DNA of 64,000 nt, taken from the NCBI RefSeq assembly GCF_900111235.1, contig NZ_FOJI01000008.1, positions 124,001 through 188,000 on the forward strand. The letters run 5' to 3'. A program made the translations under genes and the position numbers. Positions 43,675 through 52,374 of this stretch are shown here, one piece after another (within the stretch, counting starts at the first letter, position 1; every line of letters begins with the position of its first letter). Source of the stretch: [Clostridium] fimetarium (lineage in GTDB: Bacteria; Bacillota; Clostridia; Lachnospirales; Lachnospiraceae). The notes below the pieces were generated by a model that ran no database searches, was not told where the DNA came from, and saw nothing but the letters and a program-made list of their open reading frames with translations.

Positions 43675-44988
43675 TCAATTCTCTGCCGTTTTACCAACCA
43701 TATAATTAATAAATTGCTGCGCTGTTCTTCCTGAAATACCACCATGGCTAAGCTCCCATTTGTTAGCTTCGGCACATAATTCTTCATCCGACAGTTCTAA
43801 ATTCATCTTTTTTGCGAGATTAACTACTATATTATAGTACTCTTTCTGTGTTGGCTTAGAAAAATTAATTGTAACACCAAATCTATTTACGAGTGATAAT
43901 TTTTCTTCCATAGTATCAGAGCGATGCATTTCCTCATTGTGTTCCATATCTGAGCGATCATTCCAAGTTTCCTTTATCAGATGTCTTCTATTTGAAGTAG
44001 CATAAATCAAGATATTATCTGGTTTTGTTTCTACGCCACCCTCTATAACTGCCTTTAAAAACTTATATTCTATTTCAAACTCTTCAAATGACAAATCATC
44101 CATATAAATAATAAACTTATAATTTCTATTTTTTATTTTTGCAATTATTGTAGATAATTCTTTAAATTGATGTTTGTAAATTTCTATCATACGAAGGCCC
44201 TGGTCATAATATTCATTGACAATTGCCTTAATACTTGTTGATTTCCCCGTACCACTGTCACCAAACAAGAGTACATTATTTGCTTTGTATCCATTAATAA
44301 ATGCTTCTGTATTATCTGTAAGTTTTTTCTTTTGCATCTCATATCCTATCAAATCCGCTAACATAACCTTGTCCATATTGTTAATTGGGCAAAATTCAAT
44401 TTCGTTTTCACCTTTACTATTAATTCTAAATGCCTTGTTAAGTCCAAACATACCAACACCAAAATCCTTGTAAAAACCTGTTACATAATGAAAGAACTCA
44501 CTTTCATCTTTAGCAGTTTCTAACTTTTCACTTAATGCTTTCACTTTTTCGCTGACATTTTTATTATACATCAGTTCTTTTTTCTCAATCGATTTATAAT
44601 TTGAGATCATGGTGAAACAATTGATATCGAGTGCTTCCTCAATTATTTTAAAATCAAACTCAAATAAAGACTTGAATACTTTAAAATCATTTTTAGCAAA
44701 CAGATTAACACTTCCTTCATTTGCGCCAATTTTTTCACATGTAATACTGAAAGGATTTTCATTTGTAATCAGTAAAAACGTCAAATAATTATGCCATAAA
44801 TTTTTATCAAAGCCATAATTTGTTGATACCTCTAGTAGTCTTTTAATCTGGGCATATATACGTTTCGTTAATTCAGCATTACTTTTTTCTTGCGTTTCAA
44901 ACTGTCTAAATATTTCTCCTAATTGAAATAATATGCTTTGTTCCTCTAAGTCTCCATATATAATTAAATTTGCGATATTTTTATACAT
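43675..44988 (-). CDS. DUF815-type P-loop ATPase
   Basis: A 437-residue protein of the DUF815 family. The N-terminal 200 residues are helical and poorly conserved. The ATPase part has Walker A LFGDSGTGKSTS, Walker B FIIYMDDLSF, ATSNRRHLI and NRFGVTINFSKPT, then a small C-terminal helical lid with GGISGRTAQQFI. The biochemical role is not known to me. It stands alone, and its stop codon lies about 60 bases before the repeat array upstream of ruvA. Confidence 0.85.
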   Translation of the reverse strand: MYKNIANLIIYGDLEEQSILFQLGEIFRQFETQEKSNAELTKRIYAQIKRLLEVSTNYGFDKNLWHNYLTFLLITNENPFSITCEKIGANEGSVNLFAKNDFKVFKSLFEFDFKIIEEALDINCFTMISNYKSIEKKELMYNKNVSEKVKALSEKLETAKDESEFFHYVTGFYKDFGVGMFGLNKAFRINSKGENEIEFCPINNMDKVMLADLIGYEMQKKKLTDNTEAFINGYKANNVLLFGDSGTGKSTSIKAIVNEYYDQGLRMIEIYKHQFKELSTIIAKIKNRNYKFIIYMDDLSFEEFEIEYKFLKAVIEGGVETKPDNILIYATSNRRHLIKETWNDRSDMEHNEEMHRSDTMEEKLSLVNRFGVTINFSKPTQKEYYNIVVNLAKKMNLELSDEELCAEANKWELSHGGISGRTAQQFINYMVGKTAEN

Positions 44989-45366
44989 TTCTATTTATCC
45001 TTCCTATAATAAGTAATTAAAATACAATTTATTTAAATGCTCACAACCGTGAATATCAATATCAAACGGCATAACTATTATAATATATCAATCACCAATT
45101 TTGTCAATATTTAGATAATAAAAAATAATACTTTTAATTTTACTAGAAAGATGATAAAATATCTAATAATAGACTTAACTAAATTAACAAAGGAGGCATG
45201 GCATTACAATGTATGCAATCAATGAGTCCATTTATTTTAAATATAACTATTATGTTTTATAAATATCTTTAAATATATATTGCATTTTCTTCAGTGAAAA
45301 CAGGAAAATAATGTTTAATTTTGGACATTAATACTATTAAATCAGTTCTATAATGGTATTAAACTA

Positions 45367-45394
45367 TTGACACTTAAGAAACTAATGCTATAAT
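45367..45394 (+). promoter_or_regulatory. Glycosyltransferase gene promoter
   Basis: TTGACA (45367-45372) and TATAAT (45389-45394) are exact consensus boxes with a 16-base spacer and an extended TGC before the -10. The rest of the 492-base gap 44989-45480 holds AT-rich sequence and a lone AAAGGAGG at about 45190 without a convincing gene. Confidence 0.75.
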
Positions 45395-45480
45395 CTGTTA
45401 TGAACTTAATATATTTTTTAAGTTTAATTTTAAAATTCATATAATGATTTTCAACTTGTTATTTATGGAGAGGACGAGAA

Positions 45481-46770
45481 ATGGGATTAATATTAATTAA
45501 ATATTTCAATTTAGGCATATTTGTTGTTTTGACACTTTTATATTTCTACCAATTATTATACGTTGTTGTTGCCTTAGTAGGTGAAAGACAAAAAGAACAT
45601 TTTGATAAAGATGCTAAAAAACAACATCGGTTTGCATTTATTATTGCAGCTAGAAACGAAAGTTCGGTTATTGCTAACCTTTTACAAAGCATAAAACAAC
45701 AGAATTACTCTTCTGAATTAATTGATATATTTGTAATTGCGGACAATTGTACAGACAATACTGCTGAAATCGCTAGAGAATGTGGTGCTATTGTTTACGA
45801 AAGGTTTAACAATATTCTTGTTGGAAAAGGATATGCTTTAGATTATGCTTTTGAACACATCGGTAGAGATTGTGGCGATGTAGAAGTATACGATGGTTAT
45901 TTCATTTTTGATGCAGACAATGTTGTTGATAAGAATTATGTTTACGAAATGAACAAAGTTTTTGATAGTGGTTTTAGAGTTATAACGAGCTATCGAAATT
46001 CAAAGAACTATGATACGAATTGGATTACAGCTGGATATTCACTTTGGTTCTTAAGGGAAGCTAAGTTCTTAAACAATCCGAGAATGATGCTTAACACAAG
46101 TTGTGCTGTTTCTGGAACTGGTTTCTTAATTAGCAGTCAAATCGTCAAGAAAAACAATGGTTGGAAATTCCAACTTCTTACAGAAGATATTCAATTTTCA
46201 GTTGTGAATGCAATTGAAGGTGAACGAATTGGATACTGTGAAAAAGCGATTCTTTATGATGAACAACCTTGTACATTTGCTCAATCTTGGTCACAACGTA
46301 TGCGTTGGGCGAAAGGCTTTTATCAAGTAATGTTTAAGTATGGCAAAACATTATTTACTACTATGTTTAAACGCAAAGAAAGATTTGTATCTTGTTATGA
46401 TATGTTAATGACAATAGCACCTGCTACTATACTCACCCTTGTTTGTATAGGTGTTAACTGTTTATTTTTATTATACGGTTTAAATAATCCAAAGTTATTT
46501 CGTTATTTGGTGCCAGTCATAATGAATGCTATTTTTTTCTCAGCTGTAAACGGTTATGGACTTATGTTCGTTTTAGGATTAATTACTACGATTACCGAAT
46601 GGAAGCGAATACAATGTTCACCAATTAAAAAGATTTTATATATATTTTCATTTCCAATTTTTATATTTACATATGTTCCAATTTCAATCATTGCTTTATT
46701 CAAAAAAGTTGAATGGAAACCTATTGCGCATAGCGTAGTAAAAACTGCTGAAGATATGCAACGTAGCTAA
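45481..46770 (+). CDS. Membrane glycosyltransferase family 2
   Basis: A 429-residue processive-type glycosyltransferase. One N-terminal membrane segment precedes a GT-A domain (FIIAARNESSVIANLLQSI, nucleotide-binding DADN at 144-147, acceptor/base TED at 234-236, QRMRW at 272-276), followed by three or four C-terminal membrane segments. This is the architecture of cellulose/hyaluronan/poly-GlcNAc synthase-like enzymes, which build and export a polysaccharide. The sugar is unknown. It is monocistronic, with its own strong promoter and terminator. GGAGAGGAC precedes the ATG. Confidence 0.88.
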   Translation: MGLILIKYFNLGIFVVLTLLYFYQLLYVVVALVGERQKEHFDKDAKKQHRFAFIIAARNESSVIANLLQSIKQQNYSSELIDIFVIADNCTDNTAEIARECGAIVYERFNNILVGKGYALDYAFEHIGRDCGDVEVYDGYFIFDADNVVDKNYVYEMNKVFDSGFRVITSYRNSKNYDTNWITAGYSLWFLREAKFLNNPRMMLNTSCAVSGTGFLISSQIVKKNNGWKFQLLTEDIQFSVVNAIEGERIGYCEKAILYDEQPCTFAQSWSQRMRWAKGFYQVMFKYGKTLFTTMFKRKERFVSCYDMLMTIAPATILTLVCIGVNCLFLLYGLNNPKLFRYLVPVIMNAIFFSAVNGYGLMFVLGLITTITEWKRIQCSPIKKILYIFSFPIFIFTYVPISIIALFKKVEWKPIAHSVVKTAEDMQRS

Positions 46771-46816
46771 ATATAACATGGAAAAATAAAGTCCGTTAGT
46801 TCAGACATTATATACA

Positions 46817-46862
46817 AAAAAAGAGTATCGTATGTAGATTTACATACGATACTCTTTTTTTG
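46817..46862. terminator. Strong bidirectional terminator
   Basis: AAAGAGTATCGTATGTA (46821-46837) pairs perfectly with TACATACGATACTCTTT (46842-46858), flanked by A-run and T-run. It separates the glycosyltransferase gene from the convergent ABC permease gene. Confidence 0.95.
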
Positions 46863-46897
46863 CTACATTTATCTTACATAGATCTTTAATATTTTGC

Positions 46898-47611
46898 TCA
46901 TGCTATCTTCTTCTTATATTTTCCATACAAAAACCATATCCACAATACAGTATTACAAAATGTTATACCTATATATATTGTTCCGCCTGTTATAACGTAT
47001 TTAGCAAGCCAAAATGAAGGCAAAAGTCCAAATACATACTGTATGTCACCTTTTACGAAAAATGGTGCTACAGCTCCAAATAGAAGCATTCCAGACAATT
47101 TGCTCACAGCCATTCCTTCTACTTTATTATTAGCCAATGCAACAATAATAAATGCAATTAACATTCCAATAATTGATGCCAATACTGAGATAATAACAGT
47201 TGAAAAAACGGAGTGAGGTGTAAGCGAAAAAGTTGTAAGTACAATACCTGTAACAATCATTGCCAAAACACAGGGAATTGCAAATCTAGAAATAAAATAT
47301 CCTCTTTGGCCAAGCGGCGTTACACATAAATATCTTGATATATTATTATCCATCTCTCCAAGCACAACCATCGCTCCTACGAAGCAAAATAACATTGCAG
47401 ATAAAAAAGCCATCATCAAATCAAATAGTAGATAATATGGTGTGATTATCTCTGGTTTACCAAAATATTTTGTTAGCAAATTCTCTATAAATGGCAACCC
47501 ACACTTCATTACAATACCACATAGAAAAGGAGCAAAACACACTACAAACAGCATTGCATCTCCTGCCGTTTCTTTTAACACTTGCTTAAAGGAAATCAAT
47601 ATTGCGTTCAT
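46898..47611 (-). CDS. ABC-2 type transporter permease, second subunit
   Basis: A 237-residue protein with six membrane segments and a signature FVGAMVVLGEMDNNISRYLCVTPLGQRGYFISRFAIP, in which a cytoplasmic loop carries the conserved L-E-x-x-x-x-x-x-x-L-x-V-T-P element of drug-export permeases. It resembles the fluoroquinolone-export type permeases. Its start overlaps the preceding permease gene by 4 bases. Confidence 0.82.
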   Translation of the reverse strand: MNAILISFKQVLKETAGDAMLFVVCFAPFLCGIVMKCGLPFIENLLTKYFGKPEIITPYYLLFDLMMAFLSAMLFCFVGAMVVLGEMDNNISRYLCVTPLGQRGYFISRFAIPCVLAMIVTGIVLTTFSLTPHSVFSTVIISVLASIIGMLIAFIIVALANNKVEGMAVSKLSGMLLFGAVAPFFVKGDIQYVFGLLPSFWLAKYVITGGTIYIGITFCNTVLWIWFLYGKYKKKIA

Positions 47612-48288
47612 AATTTTATTCCTCCTACGCTGTTAATCATTTTCTTAACTGATTTCACTACAATCTTCCATAAAAGCAAAAACCATATTAGAATTACACC
47701 TATGTTTAAATAAATATTTCCTGTCTGAATAATTAAGTTAATACAAGCTGTCCCTGGATGTATTGTAAACAAACAACTGTCAAACCAAAACATTGCAATT
47801 ATCGGTGGTAAAAAGCAAATAATTTCAAAAGGTACTGTCGCAATCGTAAATTGATTCAAACTAGAAACTTTAGATGCGACTAACAAACCAAGTAAAGTAA
47901 AAAATGAAGAACACAAAAATACGGATATTGCAATTTCAAAATAATTTGTTAATCCGGCAATTGCTCCCAGTATGAGTGCTGTTATAACCGATATTATTCC
48001 AAGCGATATTATTTTTGATAATATATACTCTTCCGTTTTAACCGGTGATATTGCAATAGAATTCAATACATTTTCACTCTTTTCTAACAAAACAATTGCT
48101 CCCATAAAAAACATTCCCATAGCTGCCGGATCAGAATATATCATAATTGCAGTTGCAGGTTTTCTCCAATCTGATGGTAGAATGTATATTATAAAACCAT
48201 AAAATACAATTAAAATGAAATATATATAGTAAAATCCATATTTTCTCTGAAAATTAATATCACCTAATGTCATATTTTTCAGTCTCAT
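47608..48288 (-). CDS. ABC-2 type transporter permease, first subunit
   Basis: A 226-residue protein with six membrane segments and the related loop VLLEKSENVLNSIAISPVKTEEYILSK. It is homologous in layout to the downstream subunit, so the exporter probably uses a heterodimeric membrane part. It overlaps the ATPase gene by 4 bases (ATGA). Confidence 0.82.
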   Translation of the reverse strand: MRLKNMTLGDINFQRKYGFYYIYFILIVFYGFIIYILPSDWRKPATAIMIYSDPAAMGMFFMGAIVLLEKSENVLNSIAISPVKTEEYILSKIISLGIISVITALILGAIAGLTNYFEIAISVFLCSSFFTLLGLLVASKVSSLNQFTIATVPFEIICFLPPIIAMFWFDSCLFTIHPGTACINLIIQTGNIYLNIGVILIWFLLLWKIVVKSVKKMINSVGGIKL

Positions 48289-49148
48289 TGCAAAACCCTC
48301 CCTGTAACTTCCATAAATATATCATTCAAATTAGGTTCACTACTATGTATTGCAATTAATTTATTGTTTATAATTAGATCTTGAAGCACCATATCGCTTC
48401 CAACTTCATCTAATGATACTGTGTTGACCACTTCACTACCTTTCATATTTAGGAAGCTATATGACACCTGACAAGCGCCTCTAGACATAATTAAATGATG
48501 TGGAGTATCCATAGCCTCAATATGTCCATCGACAATAAAGGCTACTCTGTCACAAAGTTCTGTGGCATCCTCCATATTATGCGTTGTAAGAATAATCGTT
48601 TTTCCAGCTTCACGTTCCTTAATTATAATGTCTTTCAAAATTCTTGCATTTGTCGGATCCAATCCACTTGTTGGTTCGTCTAAGAACAAAATATCTGGGT
48701 TATGAATTAATGATTTGATAAAATTCAGCCGACTTTTCATACCTTTTGAAAAGCCAGCAACTTTCTTATCTGCATCATTATGAAGCCCTACTATCTCCAG
48801 TAATTCATCAATTGATTTCTTCTTTCCTTTATATAATGATCCAAAATATTTGAGATTATCTTTCGCTGTTAGTTTTTCATATAGGCTGGGAAATTCAAAA
48901 TCCACGCCTATTTTTTCGTAAAAACTATTCGTATGATTCCTACTTTCAATTCCATCAATAATGGCACTTCCTTTATATTCATTCAATAGTCCTGTAAGAA
49001 TCTTTTGTAAAGTACTTTTTCCTGCTCCCGATGGTCCTAGTAGTCCAAATATTTCCCCTTTTTTTACTTCAAAATTAATATTCTCTAAAAATGGTTTCTT
49101 TGTATAACTAAATGCTACATTATTTACCTTAATCATTATTTCACTCAT
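48285..49148 (-). CDS. ABC transporter ATPase (drug-export type)
   Basis: A 287-residue ATPase with Walker A GPSGAGKST, signature FSKGMKSRLNF, Walker B ILFLDEPTSGLD and switch histidine TTHNM, plus a C-terminal extension of about 70 residues. With the two permeases it forms an exporter under a TetR regulator encoded 34 bases upstream. The substrate is unknown; antimicrobial or lipid-like compounds are likely by family. Confidence 0.9.
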   Translation of the reverse strand: MSEIMIKVNNVAFSYTKKPFLENINFEVKKGEIFGLLGPSGAGKSTLQKILTGLLNEYKGSAIIDGIESRNHTNSFYEKIGVDFEFPSLYEKLTAKDNLKYFGSLYKGKKKSIDELLEIVGLHNDADKKVAGFSKGMKSRLNFIKSLIHNPDILFLDEPTSGLDPTNARILKDIIIKEREAGKTIILTTHNMEDATELCDRVAFIVDGHIEAMDTPHHLIMSRGACQVSYSFLNMKGSEVVNTVSLDEVGSDMVLQDLIINNKLIAIHSSEPNLNDIFMEVTGRVLQ

Positions 49149-49182
49149 AATATTGCTCCCTTCTGAATCTCATTATTAGTTC

Positions 49183-49770
49183 TTAAAGCAGTTGCATAAT
49201 GATTCCTTTCACCATAATCCTTATGCTCTCATAAAAATTTTCTTCTCCAATTTCACGTTTATATATCATTGCAAAAAACACGGCTCTAAATGCACCGCTG
49301 ATTGATTCCTTACTCAACGATCCTGCATTGGGAAATAGTTCTAATATCTTTTCTGCGCTATCATCATCATGCAGTAGATGCATTTCCAACACTTCCTTGG
49401 GAAGCTTTTGCGAAAGTACTTCTATATCATTGCTCGTCATTATTCTCAACAAGCAGCTTTCACATACCTTCTTCATGGCAATAACAATAATATTTGTTAG
49501 ATTATCAGGGTTCATACTCGTTATTATTTTTGATATATCTTCAAACATACTATTTTCGATCTCTGTATGAAGCTCCAAAATCACTTCAAACAATAGTAAC
49601 TCCTTTGATTCATAAAACAAATAAAAAGTTCCCTTCGGTATATTAGCTATTCTTACAAGCTCATCTACTGTTGTTTTTTTAACACCATATTTCATCATAC
49701 AATCTGCTGCGGCATTCTGAAGTCGCTTTTTTATATTTTTTTTTTCTAAATCACTATATATTTTTGGCAA
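49183..49770 (-). CDS. TetR family transcriptional regulator
   Basis: A 195-residue repressor with an N-terminal helix-turn-helix (CMMKYGVKKTTVDELVRIA, then NIPKGTFYLFYESKELLL) and a variable helical ligand domain. It is the first gene of the exporter operon, so autoregulated, ligand-induced export is likely. A matching inverted repeat lies at 49794-49817, just upstream of the start. Confidence 0.92.
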   Translation of the reverse strand: MPKIYSDLEKKNIKKRLQNAAADCMMKYGVKKTTVDELVRIANIPKGTFYLFYESKELLLFEVILELHTEIENSMFEDISKIITSMNPDNLTNIIVIAMKKVCESCLLRIMTSNDIEVLSQKLPKEVLEMHLLHDDDSAEKILELFPNAGSLSKESISGAFRAVFFAMIYKREIGEENFYESIRIMVKGIIMQLL

Positions 49771-49793
49771 AATAATCTAGCTCCTTTTTATAT

Positions 49794-49817
49794 TGACTAC
49801 TTTTATAATTTTAGTCA
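49794..49817 (-). promoter_or_regulatory. Candidate TetR operator
   Basis: TGACTA-N12-TAGTCA is a perfect inverted repeat 23 bases before the tetR start. Its size and place fit a TetR-family operator controlling the exporter operon. Confidence 0.65.
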
Positions 49818-49844
49818 TTATAATTCATATTCAAATTTCTGTCA

Positions 49845-49889
49845 ATAAAAAAAGATGTAAATTAACTAAATATAGTTAACTTACATCTT
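49845..49889 (-). terminator. Terminator of the Gx-transporter gene
   Basis: AAGATGTAA-TTAACTA pairs with TAGTTAA-TTACATCTT with one mismatch around an AATA loop. On the minus strand it is followed by seven T residues. It ends the Rnf-associated gene group. Confidence 0.88.
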
Positions 49890-49914
49890 GAACATATTAT
49901 TAAAATTAATTGTC

Positions 49915-50421
49915 CTAGTCTATTATAAAATTAGCTGAAATACTTCTTGTAACCAACTGACCTACATAGCCGATCACGATTCCTGTGACTACACCCGCAA
50001 TAATAAGAACAGGCAAATAATATGCAATCGCAGCATTGTCCATTAAAAATACTGCCGCAACGATTTGCCCTATATTATGCGCAACTCCACCAATTATGCT
50101 GACTCCAACCATTGATAGCTTTTTCGTTTTCTTAACTAATACCATTATAACAACGCTTAACATTCCTCCAGCAAGGCTAAATAAGAAACTATAAAAATTG
50201 CCAAATAAGATTCCTGTCAGCATAATTCTAAGGAAATTCACTATAATTGCCTGGGAATCGCCCACAATGTATATTACTGCTATTATGGCAATGTTCGCGA
50301 TGCCTAGCTTAACGCCTGGAATACCGATTGGAATGGGAATTAATGCCTCAATATAACTAAATATCATTGCCAATGCTGTAAGGACTCCGCAAATTGCAAC
50401 ACGTTTACTATTATTATTCAT
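49915..50421 (-). CDS. Gx transporter family protein (Hpre_diP_synt_I)
   Basis: A 168-residue membrane protein with five or six segments, of the family once named heptaprenyl diphosphate synthase component I. Visible features are MIFSYIEALIPIPIGIPGVKLG and GGVAHNIGQIVAAVFL. It resembles small ECF-type substrate-binding membrane proteins. In many clostridia it follows the NusG-II gene and lies near rnf genes, and a link to flavin or quinone supply is a guess from that context. Confidence 0.85.
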   Translation of the reverse strand: MNNNSKRVAICGVLTALAMIFSYIEALIPIPIGIPGVKLGIANIAIIAVIYIVGDSQAIIVNFLRIMLTGILFGNFYSFLFSLAGGMLSVVIMVLVKKTKKLSMVGVSIIGGVAHNIGQIVAAVFLMDNAAIAYYLPVLIIAGVVTGIVIGYVGQLVTRSISANFIID

Positions 50422-50457
50422 ATATTAATCCTCTTTTAAAATTAGTTACCAAATGTG

Positions 50458-50829
50458 CTACTGTACCACTGCATCTAATTCCGTATTTTTTCCCTTTATC
50501 TCAATGACAACTTTATGAGGAAGACACACTATTGTTTCTCCTACTTTACTAATTCTACCTTGATGTACACAAATCTTATCGGTACAATCAGCATCTTTCA
50601 TATAAGCATAACCATTTTCAATTACGATGAAATTGTAGCCATCAGCTCCTACCGCTGCATCTATTTCTAGTTTTGTATTTACATTCAAAGACAATTCTTT
50701 GTATACTTGTCCATCTATGCTAACCACTGCTACATTGCCAGCTTTTTTAATTACTACTTGAATAAATATTGCACAAATTATCGCAACTACCACAAATGAA
50801 GCGGCAAGAATAATATCATTTTTTTTCAT
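50458..50829 (-). CDS. NusG domain II-containing protein
   Basis: A 123-residue protein with one N-terminal membrane segment (residues 7-27) and an extracytoplasmic NusG-II (DUF1312) domain. It has Cys in DCTDKICVHQGRIS and the closing ICLPHKVVIEIKG-type stretch (IVCLPHKVVIEIKG). It is a common neighbour of rnf and Gx-transporter genes; its function is unknown. A terminator-like hairpin separates it from rnfB. Confidence 0.88.
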   Translation of the reverse strand: MKKNDIILAASFVVVAIICAIFIQVVIKKAGNVAVVSIDGQVYKELSLNVNTKLEIDAAVGADGYNFIVIENGYAYMKDADCTDKICVHQGRISKVGETIVCLPHKVVIEIKGKNTELDAVVQ

Positions 50830-50877
50830 AATGTCCTCTTCTCTATTGCTTTAACGACAACTATCAACAACTACTAA

Positions 50878-50906
50878 AAGAAAAAGGAAAGATTTTTCAA
50901 CCTTCC
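50878..50906 (-). terminator. Probable terminator of the rnf operon
   Basis: On the minus strand GGAAGG pairs with CTTTCC (one G-U) and is followed by TTTTTC. It lies 80 bases after the rnfB stop codon. Confidence 0.65.
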
Positions 50907-50985
50907 CTATTCTCATTATTTAAGTTACTATATTTGTATAAAAGATTGTTTTTCTTTCGTTTTGATTTTATTGGATAAAATGAAA

Positions 50986-51780
50986 TCACTTCTGAAACTT
51001 AATTATCTTTTTAGGACATTTTTCAGCACATTTCCCACATCCCGTACATTTTTCATAATCAATATGCGCAATATTATTCTCAATATGAATTGCGTCGAAC
51101 TCGCACTGCTTTACACAAATTCCGCATGCGATACAACCAACACTACACCCTGCCAAAACATCTTTACCTTTATCTTTAGATGCGCAGCTGACTGCAAGTG
51201 GTGCTTCGTACGGTATGATCTCAATAAGGTGTCTTGGACAAATTGCTACGCATTTTCCACAATCCTTACATGCTTCCTTATCAACGACTGCAATCCCATT
51301 TATAATGTGAATCGCATCAAATTGACAAGCTTTCACGCAGGCGCCATAACCCATGCAACCATATGTGCAAGTTTTAGGACCACCATTCGGTACAAATGGC
51401 ATTACGGTACAATCTTCAACTCCTGTGTATTTATACGTCTCTTTCGTGACTTCACAAGTGCCAGCACATTTAACAAATGCAATATTATGAGTAGTCTCTC
51501 CTACATCTGCTCCCATTATTGTAGCAATCTTTTCTGCAACGGATGCACCACCAACTGGACATGCGCCAACTGCTGCTCGACCTTCTGAAATTGCTTTTGC
51601 AAGCGCATCACAGCCTGGTAATCCGCAGCCACCACAATTGTTTCCTGGGAGTGCTGCTCTAACGTCGAGTTCTATCTGATCGACTTCAACTTTTAATTTT
51701 ACGCCTGCAATTCCAAGTAAAAGACCGATGAATATTCCTGTTCCGCCAACTACTGCTGCCGCTATAATAATTCCTGACAT
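50986..51780 (-). CDS. rnfB: Rnf complex subunit RnfB
   Basis: A 264-residue iron-sulfur subunit. It has an N-terminal membrane anchor (residues 3-25), a CxxCxxxxC...C cluster (NNCGGCGLPGCDALAKAI), then pairs of four-cysteine ferredoxin motifs (CVKACQFDAI, CKDCGKCVAICP, CIACGICVKQCEFDAI, CTGCGKCAEKCP). It receives electrons from reduced ferredoxin and passes them into the membrane complex. It is the last gene of the C-D-G-E-A-B order; a strong GGAGG precedes it. Confidence 0.96.
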   Translation of the reverse strand: MSGIIIAAAVVGGTGIFIGLLLGIAGVKLKVEVDQIELDVRAALPGNNCGGCGLPGCDALAKAISEGRAAVGACPVGGASVAEKIATIMGADVGETTHNIAFVKCAGTCEVTKETYKYTGVEDCTVMPFVPNGGPKTCTYGCMGYGACVKACQFDAIHIINGIAVVDKEACKDCGKCVAICPRHLIEIIPYEAPLAVSCASKDKGKDVLAGCSVGCIACGICVKQCEFDAIHIENNIAHIDYEKCTGCGKCAEKCPKKIIKFQK

Positions 51781-51798
51781 TAGATCTTCCTCCTCTTC

Positions 51799-52374
51799 CT
51801 ATATCAATCCTGAAAAACCAAAGAATGCAATAGCCATTAGACCTGATGTAAGAAGAACAATTGGCATTCCTTTAAAGCTTTCTGGTACATCATTGTATTG
51901 TATTTTTTCTCTGATACCAGCCATAATAATAATTGCAATCGTATATCCAACTGCCGTAAAAAAACCATTTACCACAGATGTCACAATGTTATAGTCTTTC
52001 TGAACATTAATAATTGCAACACCTAGTACTGCACAGTTTGTTGTAATCAAAGGAAGATACACGCCGAGTGCACTATAAAGTCCTGTCATGAATTTCTTTA
52101 AGAACATCTCTACAAACTGAACTAACGCTGCGATTACAAGTATAAATACAATCGTAGTCAAATAGGTAAGTTCAAGTGGCATAAGTATAAATTTATAAAT
52201 CAAACTGGCAATTAATGAAGAAAGTGTAATAACGAAAATTACAGCTTCTCCCATTCCTTTTGCAGTCTTTACGCTTGTTGATACACCAACGAACGAACAT
52301 AATCCTAAGAATTGGCTTAATACAACATTATTAATTAACGCTGTACCCACCGCGATTAAAAATAATTCTTTCAT
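51799..52374 (-). CDS. rnfA: Rnf complex subunit RnfA
   Basis: A 191-residue integral membrane subunit with six segments, normal length. Landmarks are NNVVLSQFLGLCSFVGVSTSVKTA and LPLITTNCAVLGVAI; the Cys in each repeat helps bind the intramembrane iron-sulfur centre shared with RnfE. Its start abuts the rnfE stop codon. Confidence 0.97.
   Translation of the reverse strand: MKELFLIAVGTALINNVVLSQFLGLCSFVGVSTSVKTAKGMGEAVIFVITLSSLIASLIYKFILMPLELTYLTTIVFILVIAALVQFVEMFLKKFMTGLYSALGVYLPLITTNCAVLGVAIINVQKDYNIVTSVVNGFFTAVGYTIAIIIMAGIREKIQYNDVPESFKGMPIVLLTSGLMAIAFFGFSGLI

Noticed and set aside
50962-51588. 208-residue plus-strand frame with many cysteines
   Set aside because: It is the antisense of rnfB, and the cysteines come from complementing glycine/alanine-rich codons of that gene.
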